Below are positions 1-7,937 of a stretch of DNA of 64,000 bases, piece after piece (the stretch's first letter is position 1; each line of letters begins with the position of its first letter). Source of the DNA: Mycolicibacterium neoaurum VKM Ac-1815D (GTDB lineage: Bacteria > Actinomycetota > Actinomycetes > Mycobacteriales > Mycobacteriaceae); contig NC_023036.2 in NCBI RefSeq assembly GCF_000317305.3, positions 1,178,001 through 1,242,000 on the forward strand, in the 5' to 3' direction. The notes beneath the pieces are model-generated. The model worked only from the letters and a program-made list of their open reading frames with translations, did not search any database and was not told the DNA's origin. Position numbers and translations under genes: made by a program.

Positions 1-23
1 GTCGGAACGGGACGCGGCGTCCA

Positions 24-41
24 GATGAACGTTTGGTGAAC
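24..41 (-). promoter_or_regulatory. Candidate PHO box (PhoP/RegX3-type direct repeat) upstream of pitA
   Basis: Read on the minus strand the site is GTTCACCAAACGTTCATC: two 7-base units, GTTCACC and GTTCATC, separated by 4 bases. This gives the 11-base periodicity known for actinobacterial PHO boxes bound by PhoP or RegX3 response regulators. It lies about 95 bases before the pitA start, so phosphate-responsive control of the transporter is plausible. An overlapping imperfect dyad, GTTTGGTGA to TCACCGAAAC (31-55), could be part of the same or another operator. The assignment rests only on match to a remembered consensus. Confidence 0.45.
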
Positions 42-136
42 ACGGTCACCGAAACAGCTGAAATCCCAGCTCAGCGATGACGGGCAAGTTGTCCGTAATT
101 ACGCGAAATGCTGAGGGATGTCTCAGGATTAGGGCC

Positions 137-1381
137 ATGAGCGCAGAGCTGATCATCCTGGTGCTACTGATTGCCACGGCACTTGCATTCGACTTCACCA
201 ACGGCTTTCACGACACCGGCAATGCGATGGCCACCTCGATCGCCACGGGCGCGCTCAAGCCGAAGACCGCGGTTCTGCTTGCCGGTGTGCTGAACCTGAT
301 CGGCGCGTTCCTCTCGGTCGAGGTGGCGGTCACCGTCACGACCTCGGTGCTCAAGGTCCAGGACAGCAAGTCCGGCCAGTTGCTCCCCGGTATCGATGCC
401 TCGACGGGTTTGACGATCATCTTCGCCGGCCTGATCGGCGGCATCCTGTGGAACCTGCTCACCTGGTTGTTCGGCATCCCCTCCAGCTCGTCGCATGCGC
501 TCTTCGGCGGACTGATCGGTGCGGGCCTTGCCGCGCTCGGGCTGGCCGGGGTCAACTGGTCCGGCGTCACCCAGAAGGTGCTCATCCCGGCAGTTGCCGC
601 CCCCGCGATCGCCTGCCTGGTCGCCGGCTGCGGCACCTGGCTGGTCTACCGACTGACCCGCAACGTCGCCGAGAAGCGGCGCAAGGACGGTTTCCGCTGG
701 GGGCAGATCGCCACCGCCTCATTGGTCGCGCTCTCGCACGGCACCAACGACGCGCAGAAGACGATGGGTGTCATCGCGCTGGCGCTCATCACCACCGGCC
801 ACCTGACCGGTGACGTGAAGGAACAGGGTCTGCCGTTCTGGATCATCTTCAGCTGCGCGGTGGCCATCGGCCTCGGTACCTACCTGGGCGGCTGGCGGGT
901 CATCCGGACACTCGGCAAGGGCCTCGTCGAGATCGAGTCCCCGCAGGGTTTTGCCGCCGAGGCCTCCTCGGCCGCCATCATCTTGAGCTCGAGCGCTGCG
1001 GGTATGGCGCTGTCGACCACCCACGTCGCCACCGGCTCCATCCTGGGCAGCGGTGTCGGCAAGCCGGGTGCGGAGGTGCGTTGGGCGGTGGCCGGCCGGA
1101 TGGCGGTGGCCTGGCTGATCACGCTGCCCGCCGCAGGCCTGGTCGGCGCGTTGTCCTACTGGTTGTCCCACGGGGTCAAGACGCTGACCGGTTCGGCATT
1201 GGTGGGCGACGGTCTCATCTTCGCCATCCTGGTCGCGCTCTCGGGCTACATGTGGTGGCGCGCGCAGCAGCAGAAGGTCGACCACAGCAACGTCAACGCC
1301 GATTGGGACGACTCGACCAACTCGGTCATCCCGGCCGATCTGCGCGACGACGCCGTCGCCAAGCCCACCGCATCGGTCTGA
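137..1381 (+). CDS. pitA: Low-affinity inorganic phosphate transporter, Pit family
   Basis: Predicted 414-residue inner-membrane symporter importing phosphate with a cation (H+ or metal-phosphate) as in the PiT/SLC20 family. Both family signatures are visible: GFHDTGNAMA near the N terminus and SHGTNDAQKTMG in the second half, each part of one of the two inverted repeats. About ten hydrophobic segments are present, with a hydrophilic tail after residue 390. The ATG at 137 is preferred over one at 77 because the family starts with a short hydrophobic leader (MSAELIILVLL) and the extra 20 residues are not membrane-like. It is followed at 1419 by two small genes that also accompany pitA in M. 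tuberculosis (Rv0544c, Rv0543c). A PHO-box-like repeat upstream suggests phosphate control. Confidence 0.93.
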   Translation: MSAELIILVLLIATALAFDFTNGFHDTGNAMATSIATGALKPKTAVLLAGVLNLIGAFLSVEVAVTVTTSVLKVQDSKSGQLLPGIDASTGLTIIFAGLIGGILWNLLTWLFGIPSSSSHALFGGLIGAGLAALGLAGVNWSGVTQKVLIPAVAAPAIACLVAGCGTWLVYRLTRNVAEKRRKDGFRWGQIATASLVALSHGTNDAQKTMGVIALALITTGHLTGDVKEQGLPFWIIFSCAVAIGLGTYLGGWRVIRTLGKGLVEIESPQGFAAEASSAAIILSSSAAGMALSTTHVATGSILGSGVGKPGAEVRWAVAGRMAVAWLITLPAAGLVGALSYWLSHGVKTLTGSALVGDGLIFAILVALSGYMWWRAQQQKVDHSNVNADWDDSTNSVIPADLRDDAVAKPTASV

Positions 1382-1418
1382 GCCGGCCCCGATAGTTCAC
1401 TGAATCAAAGGATTTCAC

Positions 1419-1706
1419 ATGTCTTACCTGGAGAGCATCCTCAAAGTGCTCGGTGTCGGACTGGTGCTCGGTGCGGGTCTGCCTGCGGTCTTCGCGCTCG
1501 GCCTGGTGGCCTACTCGCGCGGTGCCGACGGTCCTGCCGGTGGCGATGCGACGGCCGCGGCGCCGAACCCGGCGTTCAAGTTCCTCGGTATCGGGCTGTT
1601 CGTCTTCGTCGGATGGGTGATCCTCACCGCGGTGCTGTGGATCACCAGGGCGACGATCATCCACCACACCGGAATCGACCTGTTCCCGTTCCTGCCGAAG
1701 AAGTGA
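1419..1706 (+). CDS. Small conserved mycobacterial membrane protein (Rv0544c-like)
   Basis: 95-residue protein with two predicted transmembrane helices, roughly residues 8-30 and 48-75, joined by a small Ala/Gly-rich loop. It begins 37 bases after pitA and is followed 7 bases later by the DUF3349 gene, so the three probably form one transcript. Length, topology and the neighbours pitA and DUF3349 match Rv0544c of M. tuberculosis. No enzymatic motif is present. Its constant partnership with pitA suggests an accessory role in phosphate transport, but that is inference. Confidence 0.8.
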   Translation: MSYLESILKVLGVGLVLGAGLPAVFALGLVAYSRGADGPAGGDATAAAPNPAFKFLGIGLFVFVGWVILTAVLWITRATIIHHTGIDLFPFLPKK

Positions 1707-1713
1707 GACTGCG

Positions 1714-2025
1714 ATGACGGAAAACAAGAACGTCCTCGACAATGTGCTGAACTGGCTGCACCAGGGTTATCCCGAGGGTGTCCCACCGACCGATTACTTC
1801 GCGCTGCTCGCACTGCTCAAGCGCTCGCTGAGCGAAGACGAGGTCGTGGCTGCGGCCAAGTCGGTGCTGCGCTCCAGTGACGGCATCAGCCCGGTGACCG
1901 AGGCCGAGATCAGCGGAGCCATCCAGCTCGTCACCGACAAGGAACCGAACCCCGAAGAGATGCATCAGGTTGCCTCGCGGCTGGCCTCGGTGGGCTGGCC
2001 GCTGGCGCCGGCTCCGGCCCGCTGA
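1714..2025 (+). CDS. DUF3349 family protein (Rv0543c-like)
   Basis: 103-residue soluble, largely helical protein. The N-terminal stretch NVLNWLHQGYPEGVPP, the central region around LLKRSLSEDEV and the C-terminal VASRLASVGWPL match the actinobacterial DUF3349 family, whose M. tuberculosis member Rv0543c has a solved helical structure but no known function. It starts 7 bases after the small membrane protein gene. Its 3' end overlaps the convergent tetR gene by 95 bases (1931-2025), so the two transcripts are antisense to each other there. Confidence 0.85.
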   Translation: MTENKNVLDNVLNWLHQGYPEGVPPTDYFALLALLKRSLSEDEVVAAAKSVLRSSDGISPVTEAEISGAIQLVTDKEPNPEEMHQVASRLASVGWPLAPAPAR

Positions 2026-2587
2026 CACACGCACGGAAGTCCCGCAGCAGGATTTCGCGTAGGTGGGGCGCCGGGATGTCCCGCAACCCCGGGTCGGTCG
2101 TACAGAAGTAGAGCCCGGTGCAGGCCACTGACAGTGCCACTCGTTGCGCGTCGGTGGTTTCGGTACCGGACAGCAGGGCCCGCAGCCGGTCCGCGAGTGC
2201 CTCCAACTCGCCGTGCCGGGTGACCAGTTCGTCGACGACCGGGTCACCCCGGAACAGGCAGCCGGCGCGCCGGTGGTCGACGGCCACGTCGACCAGGCCG
2301 CGGATCGCGGTATCGCGACGGCCCTGCGGTGACGGTTGCGCCTCGGCGTGTTCGACGACCCCGGCGAAGGCATCGAACAGCGGTGTCAGCAGGGCCAGGA
2401 CGATGTCGTCCTTCGACCGGAACTGGTAATACACCGCACCTTTGGCGACGCCGAGCCGATCGGCGATCATGCGCAGTGACGTGCCCTGCACGCCGTGCTC
2501 GGCGAACAGTTCGACGGCGGCGTCGATGACCCGCTCGCGCGCGGTCCGAGTGTCCTGTCCGCGCGCGGTGGTGCGTCCGCCGAGCAT
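1931..2587 (-). CDS. TetR family transcriptional regulator, divergent from mmpS-mmpL
   Basis: 218-residue repressor. Residues about 17-63 form the TetR helix-turn-helix (AAVELFAEHGVQGTSLRMIA, then LGVAKGAVYYQF), followed by a helical ligand-binding domain and a Pro/Ala-rich tail of about 20 residues. It is divergently transcribed from mmpS (2762), with 174 bases between, the usual layout for a local repressor; in M. tuberculosis a TetR gene (Rv0452) sits beside mmpS4-mmpL4 in the same way. The minus-strand sequence AGGGGG precedes the ATG at 2587. The last 95 bases run antisense into the DUF3349 gene. The ligand is unknown. Confidence 0.88.
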   Translation of the reverse strand: MLGGRTTARGQDTRTARERVIDAAVELFAEHGVQGTSLRMIADRLGVAKGAVYYQFRSKDDIVLALLTPLFDAFAGVVEHAEAQPSPQGRRDTAIRGLVDVAVDHRRAGCLFRGDPVVDELVTRHGELEALADRLRALLSGTETTDAQRVALSVACTGLYFCTTDPGLRDIPAPHLREILLRDFRACVSGPEPAPAASPPRPAARQPDASLRGSVPCR

Positions 2588-2625
2588 CTGGCCCCCTTCG
2601 CGGTATGCCGATCGACTTGTCCATA

Positions 2626-2690
2626 TTCAAGCATGGGTCCTGCCAAAATTAGCCGTTCGGCTTGCTTGAAGTTGGCCAACTGTATAACTT
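2626..2690. promoter_or_regulatory. Cluster of inverted repeats in the tetR-mmpS intergenic region (candidate operator)
   Basis: Between the divergent starts lie TTCAAGCA (2626-2633) and its inverse TGCTTGAA (2663-2670), the dyad AGCCG-TT-CGGCT (2651-2662), the perfect 10-base palindrome GTTGGCCAAC (2671-2680), and AAGTT/AACTT arms enclosing it (2669-2690). The region is locally AT-richer than its surroundings. TetR dimers bind such dyads, so this is the likely site of autoregulation and control of the export operon. Which dyad is the real operator cannot be decided by eye. Confidence 0.4.
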
Positions 2691-2761
2691 GTGTGAGTCC
2701 GATGGCCGAGGTGCGTCATCGGCTCATGTGTTGGTCGGCACTGCGGAAGGACGTCGGGAGA

Positions 2762-3190
2762 ATGCAGCTGCTCAAACGGGTGTGGTTACCGCTCGTGGTC
2801 GTCGTGGTCGTCGGAATCGGCGGCTTTTCGGTGGACCGGATACGCGGAGTCTTCGCCTCCGACCCCCCGTTGGTGACGCCGGTGAACTTCGCCAACGACC
2901 CCGAGCCGTTCGATCCGAAAGTGGTGACCTATGAAATCTTCGGTCCGGAAGGTGCAGCTGTGGACGTGAACTACGTCGACCTCGCCGGTGAACCGCAACG
3001 GGTGGACGGCGCGGTCCTGCCGTGGTCGGTCACCCTGCAAACCACCGAGCCCTCCGCGGCGGCCAACATCGTGGCGCAGGGCAAGACGAGCTTCCTGGGT
3101 TGCCGCGTGCTCGTCGACGGTGAGCTCAAGGACGAGCGCACCGTCTCCGGCACCAATGTCCAGACCTTCTGCATCGTGAAGTCCGCATGA
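2762..3190 (+). CDS. MmpS family membrane protein
   Basis: 142-residue accessory subunit of the MmpL transporter. It starts [18 protein letters not shown]: a single N-terminal transmembrane helix (residues about 7-25) followed by VDRIRGVF, as in MmpS4/MmpS5, then a periplasmic beta-rich domain ending with a conserved Cys pair (GCRVLV, TFCIV). The ATG at 2762 has GGGAG just upstream and gives the normal family length; an upstream ATG at 2701 would add 20 atypical residues. The stop overlaps the mmpL start by 4 bases, so the pair is translationally coupled. MmpS proteins are needed for export of lipids or siderophores by their MmpL partner. Confidence 0.92.
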   Translation: MQLLKRVWLPLVVVVVVGIGGFSVDRIRGVFASDPPLVTPVNFANDPEPFDPKVVTYEIFGPEGAAVDVNYVDLAGEPQRVDGAVLPWSVTLQTTEPSAAANIVAQGKTSFLGCRVLVDGELKDERTVSGTNVQTFCIVKSA

Positions 3191-6132
3191 GCGGGGGGCA
3201 CGGCGGCGAGCCGCCTATGGGGCACGGCGGCGAGCCGCCTATGGGGTACGGCGGTGACGCACCCACCGGGCCCATCGCGGTGCAATCACCGCATCAGACA
3301 GCACATTTCGGCCGTGTCGCCAGGGTGTTCCGCAAGCTGGCGGTGCCGTTCATCCTCGGCTGGATCGCCGTTGCGGTCTTCCTGAACGTCGCGGTACCGC
3401 AGCTGGAAGCGGTCGGCGAGATGCGTTCGGTGTCGATGAGCCCCAAGGAAGCGCCCGCGGTCATCGCCACCGAGCACATCGGAAAGGTGTTCCAGGAGTA
3501 CGAATCCAACAGCTCGGTGATGATCGTGCTGGAGGGGCAGCAGCCGCTCGGCGCGGACACCCGACGGTACTACTCGGAGCTGATCGCCAAGCTGGAGGCC
3601 GACACGGCCCACGTCGAGCACGTCCAGGATCTCTGGAGCGACCCGCTCACCGCGACCGGCGTACAGAGCGGTGACGGTAAGGCCGTCTACGTCTCGGCGA
3701 ACCTGGCCGGAAACCAGGGCGAAGCAAAGTCTCTGGAGTCCATCGAGGCCGTCAAGAACATCGTCGAGAGCATGCCGCCGCCCGACGGTGTGCAGGTGTT
3801 CGTCACCGGGTCGGCGGCCATGACGGCCGAGCAGACCGAGGCCAGCCACGGCAGTATGCGCCTGATCGAGGCGCTGACCTTCCTGGTCATCATCGTGATG
3901 CTGCTCATCATCTTCCGCTCCGTCATGACCATGGTGCTGATGATCGTGATGGTGGCCGTGAGCCTGCTGACGGTGCGGGGCGCGGTTGCCGCGCTGGGGT
4001 ATTACGAGGTCATCGGTCTCTCGACGTTCGCCACCGGCTTGCTGGTGACATTGGCCATCGCGATCTCGGTCGACTACGCGATCTTCCTCATCGGCCGGTA
4101 TCAGGAGGCGCGCAGCGCCGGTGAGGATCGAGAGCAGGCCTACTACACCATGTTCGGCGGCACCGCCCATGTGATCGTCGGCTCCGGTCTGACCATCGCC
4201 GGTGCCACGTTCTGTCTTAGCTTCACCCGGCTGCCGTACTTCCAGACCCTTGGAGTGCCGCTGGCCGTGGGCATGCTGGTGCTGATCATCACGGCCATGA
4301 CCTTCGGGCCTGCCATCATCACCGTCGGTGGACGGTTCTTGGATCCCAAACGCGCTACCCGCGTGCGGGGTTGGCGCAAGGTCGGTGCGGCCGTGGTGCG
4401 CTGGCCCGGACCGATCCTGATCACCAGCATCGCGGTCTCGCTGATCGGCCTGCTGGCACTGCCCGGCTACAAGACCAGCTACAACGACCGTCTCTATCTG
4501 CCGGATGACATCAGCTCCAACGAGGGTTATGCCGCCGCCGAACGGCACTTCTCGCCGGCCCGGTTGAACCCGGAGATCCTGATGATCGAAAGTGACCGGG
4601 ATCTACGGAATCCCGCCGACTTCCTGGTGATCGAGAAGATCGCGAAGGCCATCTTCCAGGTCGACGGAATCGGGCGCGTGCAGACCATCACCCGGCCCGA
4701 CGGCACCCCGATCGAGAACACCTCGATCCCGTACATGATCAGCCAGAACAGCACGCTGCAACGGTTGAACGAGAAGTACAACCAAGATCGCACCGCCGAT
4801 ATGACCAATCAAGTGGCCGATATGGACCGGACCATCGCCAGCATGGACAAGATGCAGACCATCACCGAGCAGATGGCCGACACCACGTCCAAGATGGTGT
4901 CCTCGATGGACGTCATGGTCGGCGATCTCGAGGAGATGCGCGACAGCATCGCCAACTTCGACGACTTCTTCCGGCCGATGCGAAACTATTTCTATTGGGA
5001 ACCGCACTGTTTCAACATCCCGATGTGCTGGTCCATCCGGTCGGTCTTCGACGTGCTCGACGGCATCGACGTGATGACCGCGAACATGAACGACATGATG
5101 CCGCAGATGCATCGGCTCAACGAACTGATGCCGCAGATGATCGCGATCATGCCCGAGATGAAACAGACGATGGTCAACATGAAGGAAATGATGCTGACCA
5201 TGCAGCAGACCCAGGCGGGTATGCAGGAGCAGCAGCGCATCATGAGCGAGACCTCGACCGAGATGGGCAAGGCGTTCAACGACGCCATGAACGATGACTC
5301 GTTCTATCTGCCCGCCGAGGCGTTCGACAACCCGGATTTCGCAAAGGGTTTGGAGCAGTTCCTGTCCCCGGACGGGCACGCGGTGCGATTCATGATCAAT
5401 CACGAGGGCGACCCGATGTCGGCCGAGGGGATCGAGAAGATCGAACCGATCAAGACCGCGGCCAAGAATGCGATCAAGGGCACCCCGCTGGAAGGGTCGA
5501 CGATCTATCTGGGCGGCACCGCGTCGACGTTCAAGGACATGGCCGACGGCACCCGCTACGACCTGTTGATCGCCGGTATCGCGGCCATCTGCCTGATTTT
5601 CCTGATCATGTTGCTGCTCACCAGGGCCATCGTGGCCGCGGCCGTCATCGTGGGGACCGTGGTGCTTTCCCTCGGTGCGTCTTTCGGCGTGTCGGTGCTG
5701 CTGTGGCAACACCTGCTCGGTATCGAGCTGCACTGGATGGTGTTGCCGATGGCGGTGATCATCCTGTTGGCCGTCGGCGCGGACTACAACCTGCTGGTGG
5801 TGTCGCGGCTCAAGGAGGAGATCCATGCCGGGTTGCACACCGGCATGATCCGGGCGATGGGTGGCAGCGGCTCGACGGTCACCGCGGCCGGAATGGTGTT
5901 CGCGTTCACCATGATGGTGATGGCGGTCAGCGATCTGACCATCATGGGCCAGGTGGGCACCACGATCGGTCTGGGCCTGTTGTTCGACACCCTGGTGATC
6001 CGGTCGTTCATGACACCCTCGATCGCCGCGCTGATGGGCAGGTGGTTCTGGTGGCCGCAGCAGGTGCGTCAACGTCCCAAGCCGCAGGCGTGGCCACCCA
6101 TTCAACGACGACCCCAGGATGTGTTGGTGTGA
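3187..6132 (+). CDS. MmpL family RND transporter (MmpL4/MmpL5-like)
   Basis: 981-residue RND-type inner-membrane exporter. Two halves of TM helices are present; the proton-relay Asp-Tyr pairs are at about D296-Y297 ([12 protein letters not shown]) and D866-Y867 ([11 protein letters not shown]). Between them, residues about 500-690 form a long Met/Gln-rich coiled-coil region interrupted by CFNIPMCW, the hallmark of MmpL4/5-type proteins whose periplasmic hairpin reaches toward the outer membrane. The cytoplasmic N terminus carries two exact 24-base tandem repeats coding for GHGGEPPM. It overlaps mmpS by 4 bases and touches the next gene by 1 base. The substrate could be a lipid (for example glycopeptidolipid) or a siderophore; the downstream Rv0455c-like gene points toward siderophore secretion. 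Confidence 0.93.
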   Translation: MSGGHGGEPPMGHGGEPPMGYGGDAPTGPIAVQSPHQTAHFGRVARVFRKLAVPFILGWIAVAVFLNVAVPQLEAVGEMRSVSMSPKEAPAVIATEHIGKVFQEYESNSSVMIVLEGQQPLGADTRRYYSELIAKLEADTAHVEHVQDLWSDPLTATGVQSGDGKAVYVSANLAGNQGEAKSLESIEAVKNIVESMPPPDGVQVFVTGSAAMTAEQTEASHGSMRLIEALTFLVIIVMLLIIFRSVMTMVLMIVMVAVSLLTVRGAVAALGYYEVIGLSTFATGLLVTLAIAISVDYAIFLIGRYQEARSAGEDREQAYYTMFGGTAHVIVGSGLTIAGATFCLSFTRLPYFQTLGVPLAVGMLVLIITAMTFGPAIITVGGRFLDPKRATRVRGWRKVGAAVVRWPGPILITSIAVSLIGLLALPGYKTSYNDRLYLPDDISSNEGYAAAERHFSPARLNPEILMIESDRDLRNPADFLVIEKIAKAIFQVDGIGRVQTITRPDGTPIENTSIPYMISQNSTLQRLNEKYNQDRTADMTNQVADMDRTIASMDKMQTITEQMADTTSKMVSSMDVMVGDLEEMRDSIANFDDFFRPMRNYFYWEPHCFNIPMCWSIRSVFDVLDGIDVMTANMNDMMPQMHRLNELMPQMIAIMPEMKQTMVNMKEMMLTMQQTQAGMQEQQRIMSETSTEMGKAFNDAMNDDSFYLPAEAFDNPDFAKGLEQFLSPDGHAVRFMINHEGDPMSAEGIEKIEPIKTAAKNAIKGTPLEGSTIYLGGTASTFKDMADGTRYDLLIAGIAAICLIFLIMLLLTRAIVAAAVIVGTVVLSLGASFGVSVLLWQHLLGIELHWMVLPMAVIILLAVGADYNLLVVSRLKEEIHAGLHTGMIRAMGGSGSTVTAAGMVFAFTMMVMAVSDLTIMGQVGTTIGLGLLFDTLVIRSFMTPSIAALMGRWFWWPQQVRQRPKPQAWPPIQRRPQDVLV
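3196..3258 (+). repeat. 24-base tandem repeat in the 5' end of mmpL
   Basis: Two exact copies (3196-3219 and 3220-3243) are followed by a partial, diverged third copy (3244-3258). Each copy encodes the octapeptide GHGGEPPM, so length changes stay in frame. It falls in the cytoplasmic N-terminal extension before the first TM helix and probably tolerates copy-number variation between strains. Confidence 0.9.
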
Positions 6133-6479
6133 TGAGGAATTCACGGATCGCTTCGATGTTGGCCGCCGGTGCCGTGGTGACGGCGTTCGCTGCCGCGCCG
6201 GTCGCCCAGGCCGACCGCGACGAGGCCTTCGCCGATCAGTTGCACAGCTACGGCATCTACGGGCAGAAGGATTTCAACGCCTGGATCGCCAAGATCATGT
6301 GCAAGCGCCTGCATCGTGGGGTGGATGCCGACGTGTTCGCCTCGGCCGAGTTCGTGCACGACCAATTGCAGACCGGGTCGAGCACCGAGCAGGCCTGGCA
6401 GTTCGTCGGTGCCGGTATCCCGGCCTACTGCCCCGAGCTGGCGCACCTGTTGACGCAGGCCGGCCAGGCGGGGGTGTGA
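6132..6479 (+). CDS. Secreted DUF732 family protein
   Basis: 115-residue exported protein. It begins with a Sec signal peptide ([27 protein letters not shown], cleavage near residue 27) and has a small helical mature domain with two cysteines (MCKRL and AYCPEL) that can form the disulfide typical of the mycobacterial DUF732 family. The start codon overlaps the mmpL stop by one base (TGATG), so it belongs to the export operon. DUF732 proteins are small periplasmic or secreted proteins of unknown function; location suggests a helper of MmpS/MmpL export. Confidence 0.85.
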   Translation: MRNSRIASMLAAGAVVTAFAAAPVAQADRDEAFADQLHSYGIYGQKDFNAWIAKIMCKRLHRGVDADVFASAEFVHDQLQTGSSTEQAWQFVGAGIPAYCPELAHLLTQAGQAGV

Positions 6480-6484
6480 ACAGC

Positions 6485-6928
6485 ATGTCCCGTAACAGGT
6501 GTGCGCTGGCTGGGCTCGCCGCGGCTGCCGTGGTGACGTTGGCTCCCGGGGTGGCGGCCGCCGATGCAACCGACGAGTATCCGATCCCGAGCAATATGCT
6601 CAAGACCACCTGCACGGTGGATCAGTACATGGCCGCGGTACGCGATACCGATCCGGTGTACTACGAGCGCTACATGATCGACTACAACAACAAATCCCCG
6701 GAAGTGCAACGGGCCGCCCGTGATCGGATCACCTGGTTCTTCTCGATGGACTATGCGGGACGGCGGCAATACTCCGAGGACACCGCCACCAACGCGTTCT
6801 ACGAGCAGCTGGCCTGGAACTGGCCGAACTGGGCCAAGCTGTTCTTCAACAACAAGGGCGTTGTCGCGCACGGGACCGCGGTGTGTGCCGGCTACCCGCC
6901 GGCCGATCCCGGCGTCTGGATCTGGTGA
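6485..6928 (+). CDS. Secreted DUF5078 / Rv0455c-like protein
   Basis: 147-residue exported protein with a signal peptide ending near AAA-DA (residue about 27). The mature part closely resembles M. tuberculosis Rv0455c as remembered: YPIPSNMLKTTC, YMAAVRDTDPVYYERYMIDYNN, FFNNKGVVAHGTAVC. Two conserved cysteines, about C43 and C134, would form the disulfide. Rv0455c has been reported to be required for siderophore secretion together with the MmpS4/L4 and MmpS5/L5 exporters. It starts 5 bases after the DUF732 gene, as the last gene of the mmpS-mmpL operon, which supports a shared export role. Confidence 0.85.
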   Translation: MSRNRCALAGLAAAAVVTLAPGVAAADATDEYPIPSNMLKTTCTVDQYMAAVRDTDPVYYERYMIDYNNKSPEVQRAARDRITWFFSMDYAGRRQYSEDTATNAFYEQLAWNWPNWAKLFFNNKGVVAHGTAVCAGYPPADPGVWIW

Positions 6929-6938
6929 GTGCGGCTCG

Positions 6939-7511
6939 TCAGTCGAAATACGCAGGGTCCCGCAGCAACTGCTGGGTGGCGGCCAGCAGCGTGCGGTGCA
7001 GATCCTCGTCGCTGACATCCTCGAGCGCCTTGTCGGTGACCGCGGCGTAGACCCCGTTGGTGACCATCGAGATGACCACCCGCCCCGCGGGTCCGTGCCC
7101 ACCGCCCAACAACAGATTGGTGAAGCGCTCCACGAGATCACTGAGGTCCTCGCGGGCCTCGACCATGCTCTCCAGCACCGGATCGCCCGCCAGCACCGCG
7201 GCCAGCCGACGGTTGCGCACGCTGAACTCGATGAAACCGCTGATCGCGATCTCGCGGCGGGTGCGCGGATCGGCAACGGCCTCGGCGATGGTCACCACCC
7301 GGGCCATATCGTCGAACATCGGTTGCGCCGCGGCGGCGACGATCTCTTCCTTGGAATGGAACTGGTAGTACACCGAGGCCTTACCGACCCCGATGCTGTC
7401 GGCGATCATCTGCAGGGTGGTGCCGCTGACACCGTGCTCGCCGAACAATGTCAGCGCGGCCTCCAGCACCCGCGTCCGTGCCGTGCCGCGTCCCAATACC
7501 GATTTGGCCAC
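6939..7511 (-). CDS. TetR family transcriptional regulator
   Basis: 190 residues from the GTG at 7511. The N-terminal helix-turn-helix is clear (TLFGEHGVSGTTLQMIA, then IGVGKASVYYQF) and is strikingly like that of the TetR at 1931-2587 (GTSLRMIADRLGVAKGAVYYQF), so the two flanking regulators of the mmpL operon are probably paralogues. The GTG at 7511 lies 2 bases beyond the stop of the VOC gene, so both are likely co-transcribed; earlier in-frame starts would add an Arg-rich non-family extension. Its 3' end faces the end of the mmpL operon 10 bases away. Confidence 0.87.
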   Translation of the reverse strand: MAKSVLGRGTARTRVLEAALTLFGEHGVSGTTLQMIADSIGVGKASVYYQFHSKEEIVAAAAQPMFDDMARVVTIAEAVADPRTRREIAISGFIEFSVRNRRLAAVLAGDPVLESMVEAREDLSDLVERFTNLLLGGGHGPAGRVVISMVTNGVYAAVTDKALEDVSDEDLHRTLLAATQQLLRDPAYFD

Positions 7512-7513
7512 CG

Positions 7514-7891
7514 TCAGCTCCGGGTATCCCTGCGCAACGGGTGGTCGTCGGGGACCTGGACGAAGATCAGCGTCACACCGTCGGGGTCGGTGACGTGCAT
7601 CTCGTGCAGTCCCCACGGTTCCCGGACCGCGGCCCGGGCGATCTCGACGCCGCGGCCGGCCAATTCGCCCTGGGTGGCGTAGACATCGCGCACCTGCAGC
7701 CACAGGCTCCCGCCCGCCGACGGCCCACCGTGGCCCGCCAGTTCGATCAACGATTGGCCGGCATAGAACACGGTGCCGCCGGAGTACTCGCGCGCGATGG
7801 CCAGCCCGATGCGATCGCGGTAGAACTCCACCGATCGCCGGTAGTCGGCCGGCCGCATCAGCATCCGGCTGGCCAGGATCTCCATACCCAT
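7514..7891 (-). CDS. VOC / glyoxalase-fold protein (Rv0546c-like)
   Basis: 125-residue single-domain protein of the vicinal oxygen chelate superfamily. RPADYRRSVEFYRDRIGL near the N terminus and LHEMHVTDPDGVTLIFVQ near the C terminus are the paired beta-alpha-beta-beta-beta modules of the fold. The sequence matches Rv0546c as remembered (same MEILASRML start, same end RRDTRS-like). Substrate unknown; candidates are glyoxalase I or extradiol-type chemistry, but the metal ligands cannot be assigned with certainty. Start at 7891 (MGMEILASRM) or two codons later. Confidence 0.85.
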   Translation of the reverse strand: MGMEILASRMLMRPADYRRSVEFYRDRIGLAIAREYSGGTVFYAGQSLIELAGHGGPSAGGSLWLQVRDVYATQGELAGRGVEIARAAVREPWGLHEMHVTDPDGVTLIFVQVPDDHPLRRDTRS

Positions 7892-7937
7892 GTGTCTATC
7901 ACGCGATCCCGCGTTCCGGCGGCAGCGACGGCCTCTC

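Noticed and set aside
4603..6144. 513-codon minus-strand open frame opposite mmpL
   Set aside because: His/Arg/Asp-rich shadow of the mmpL coiled-coil and TM codons; no known fold.
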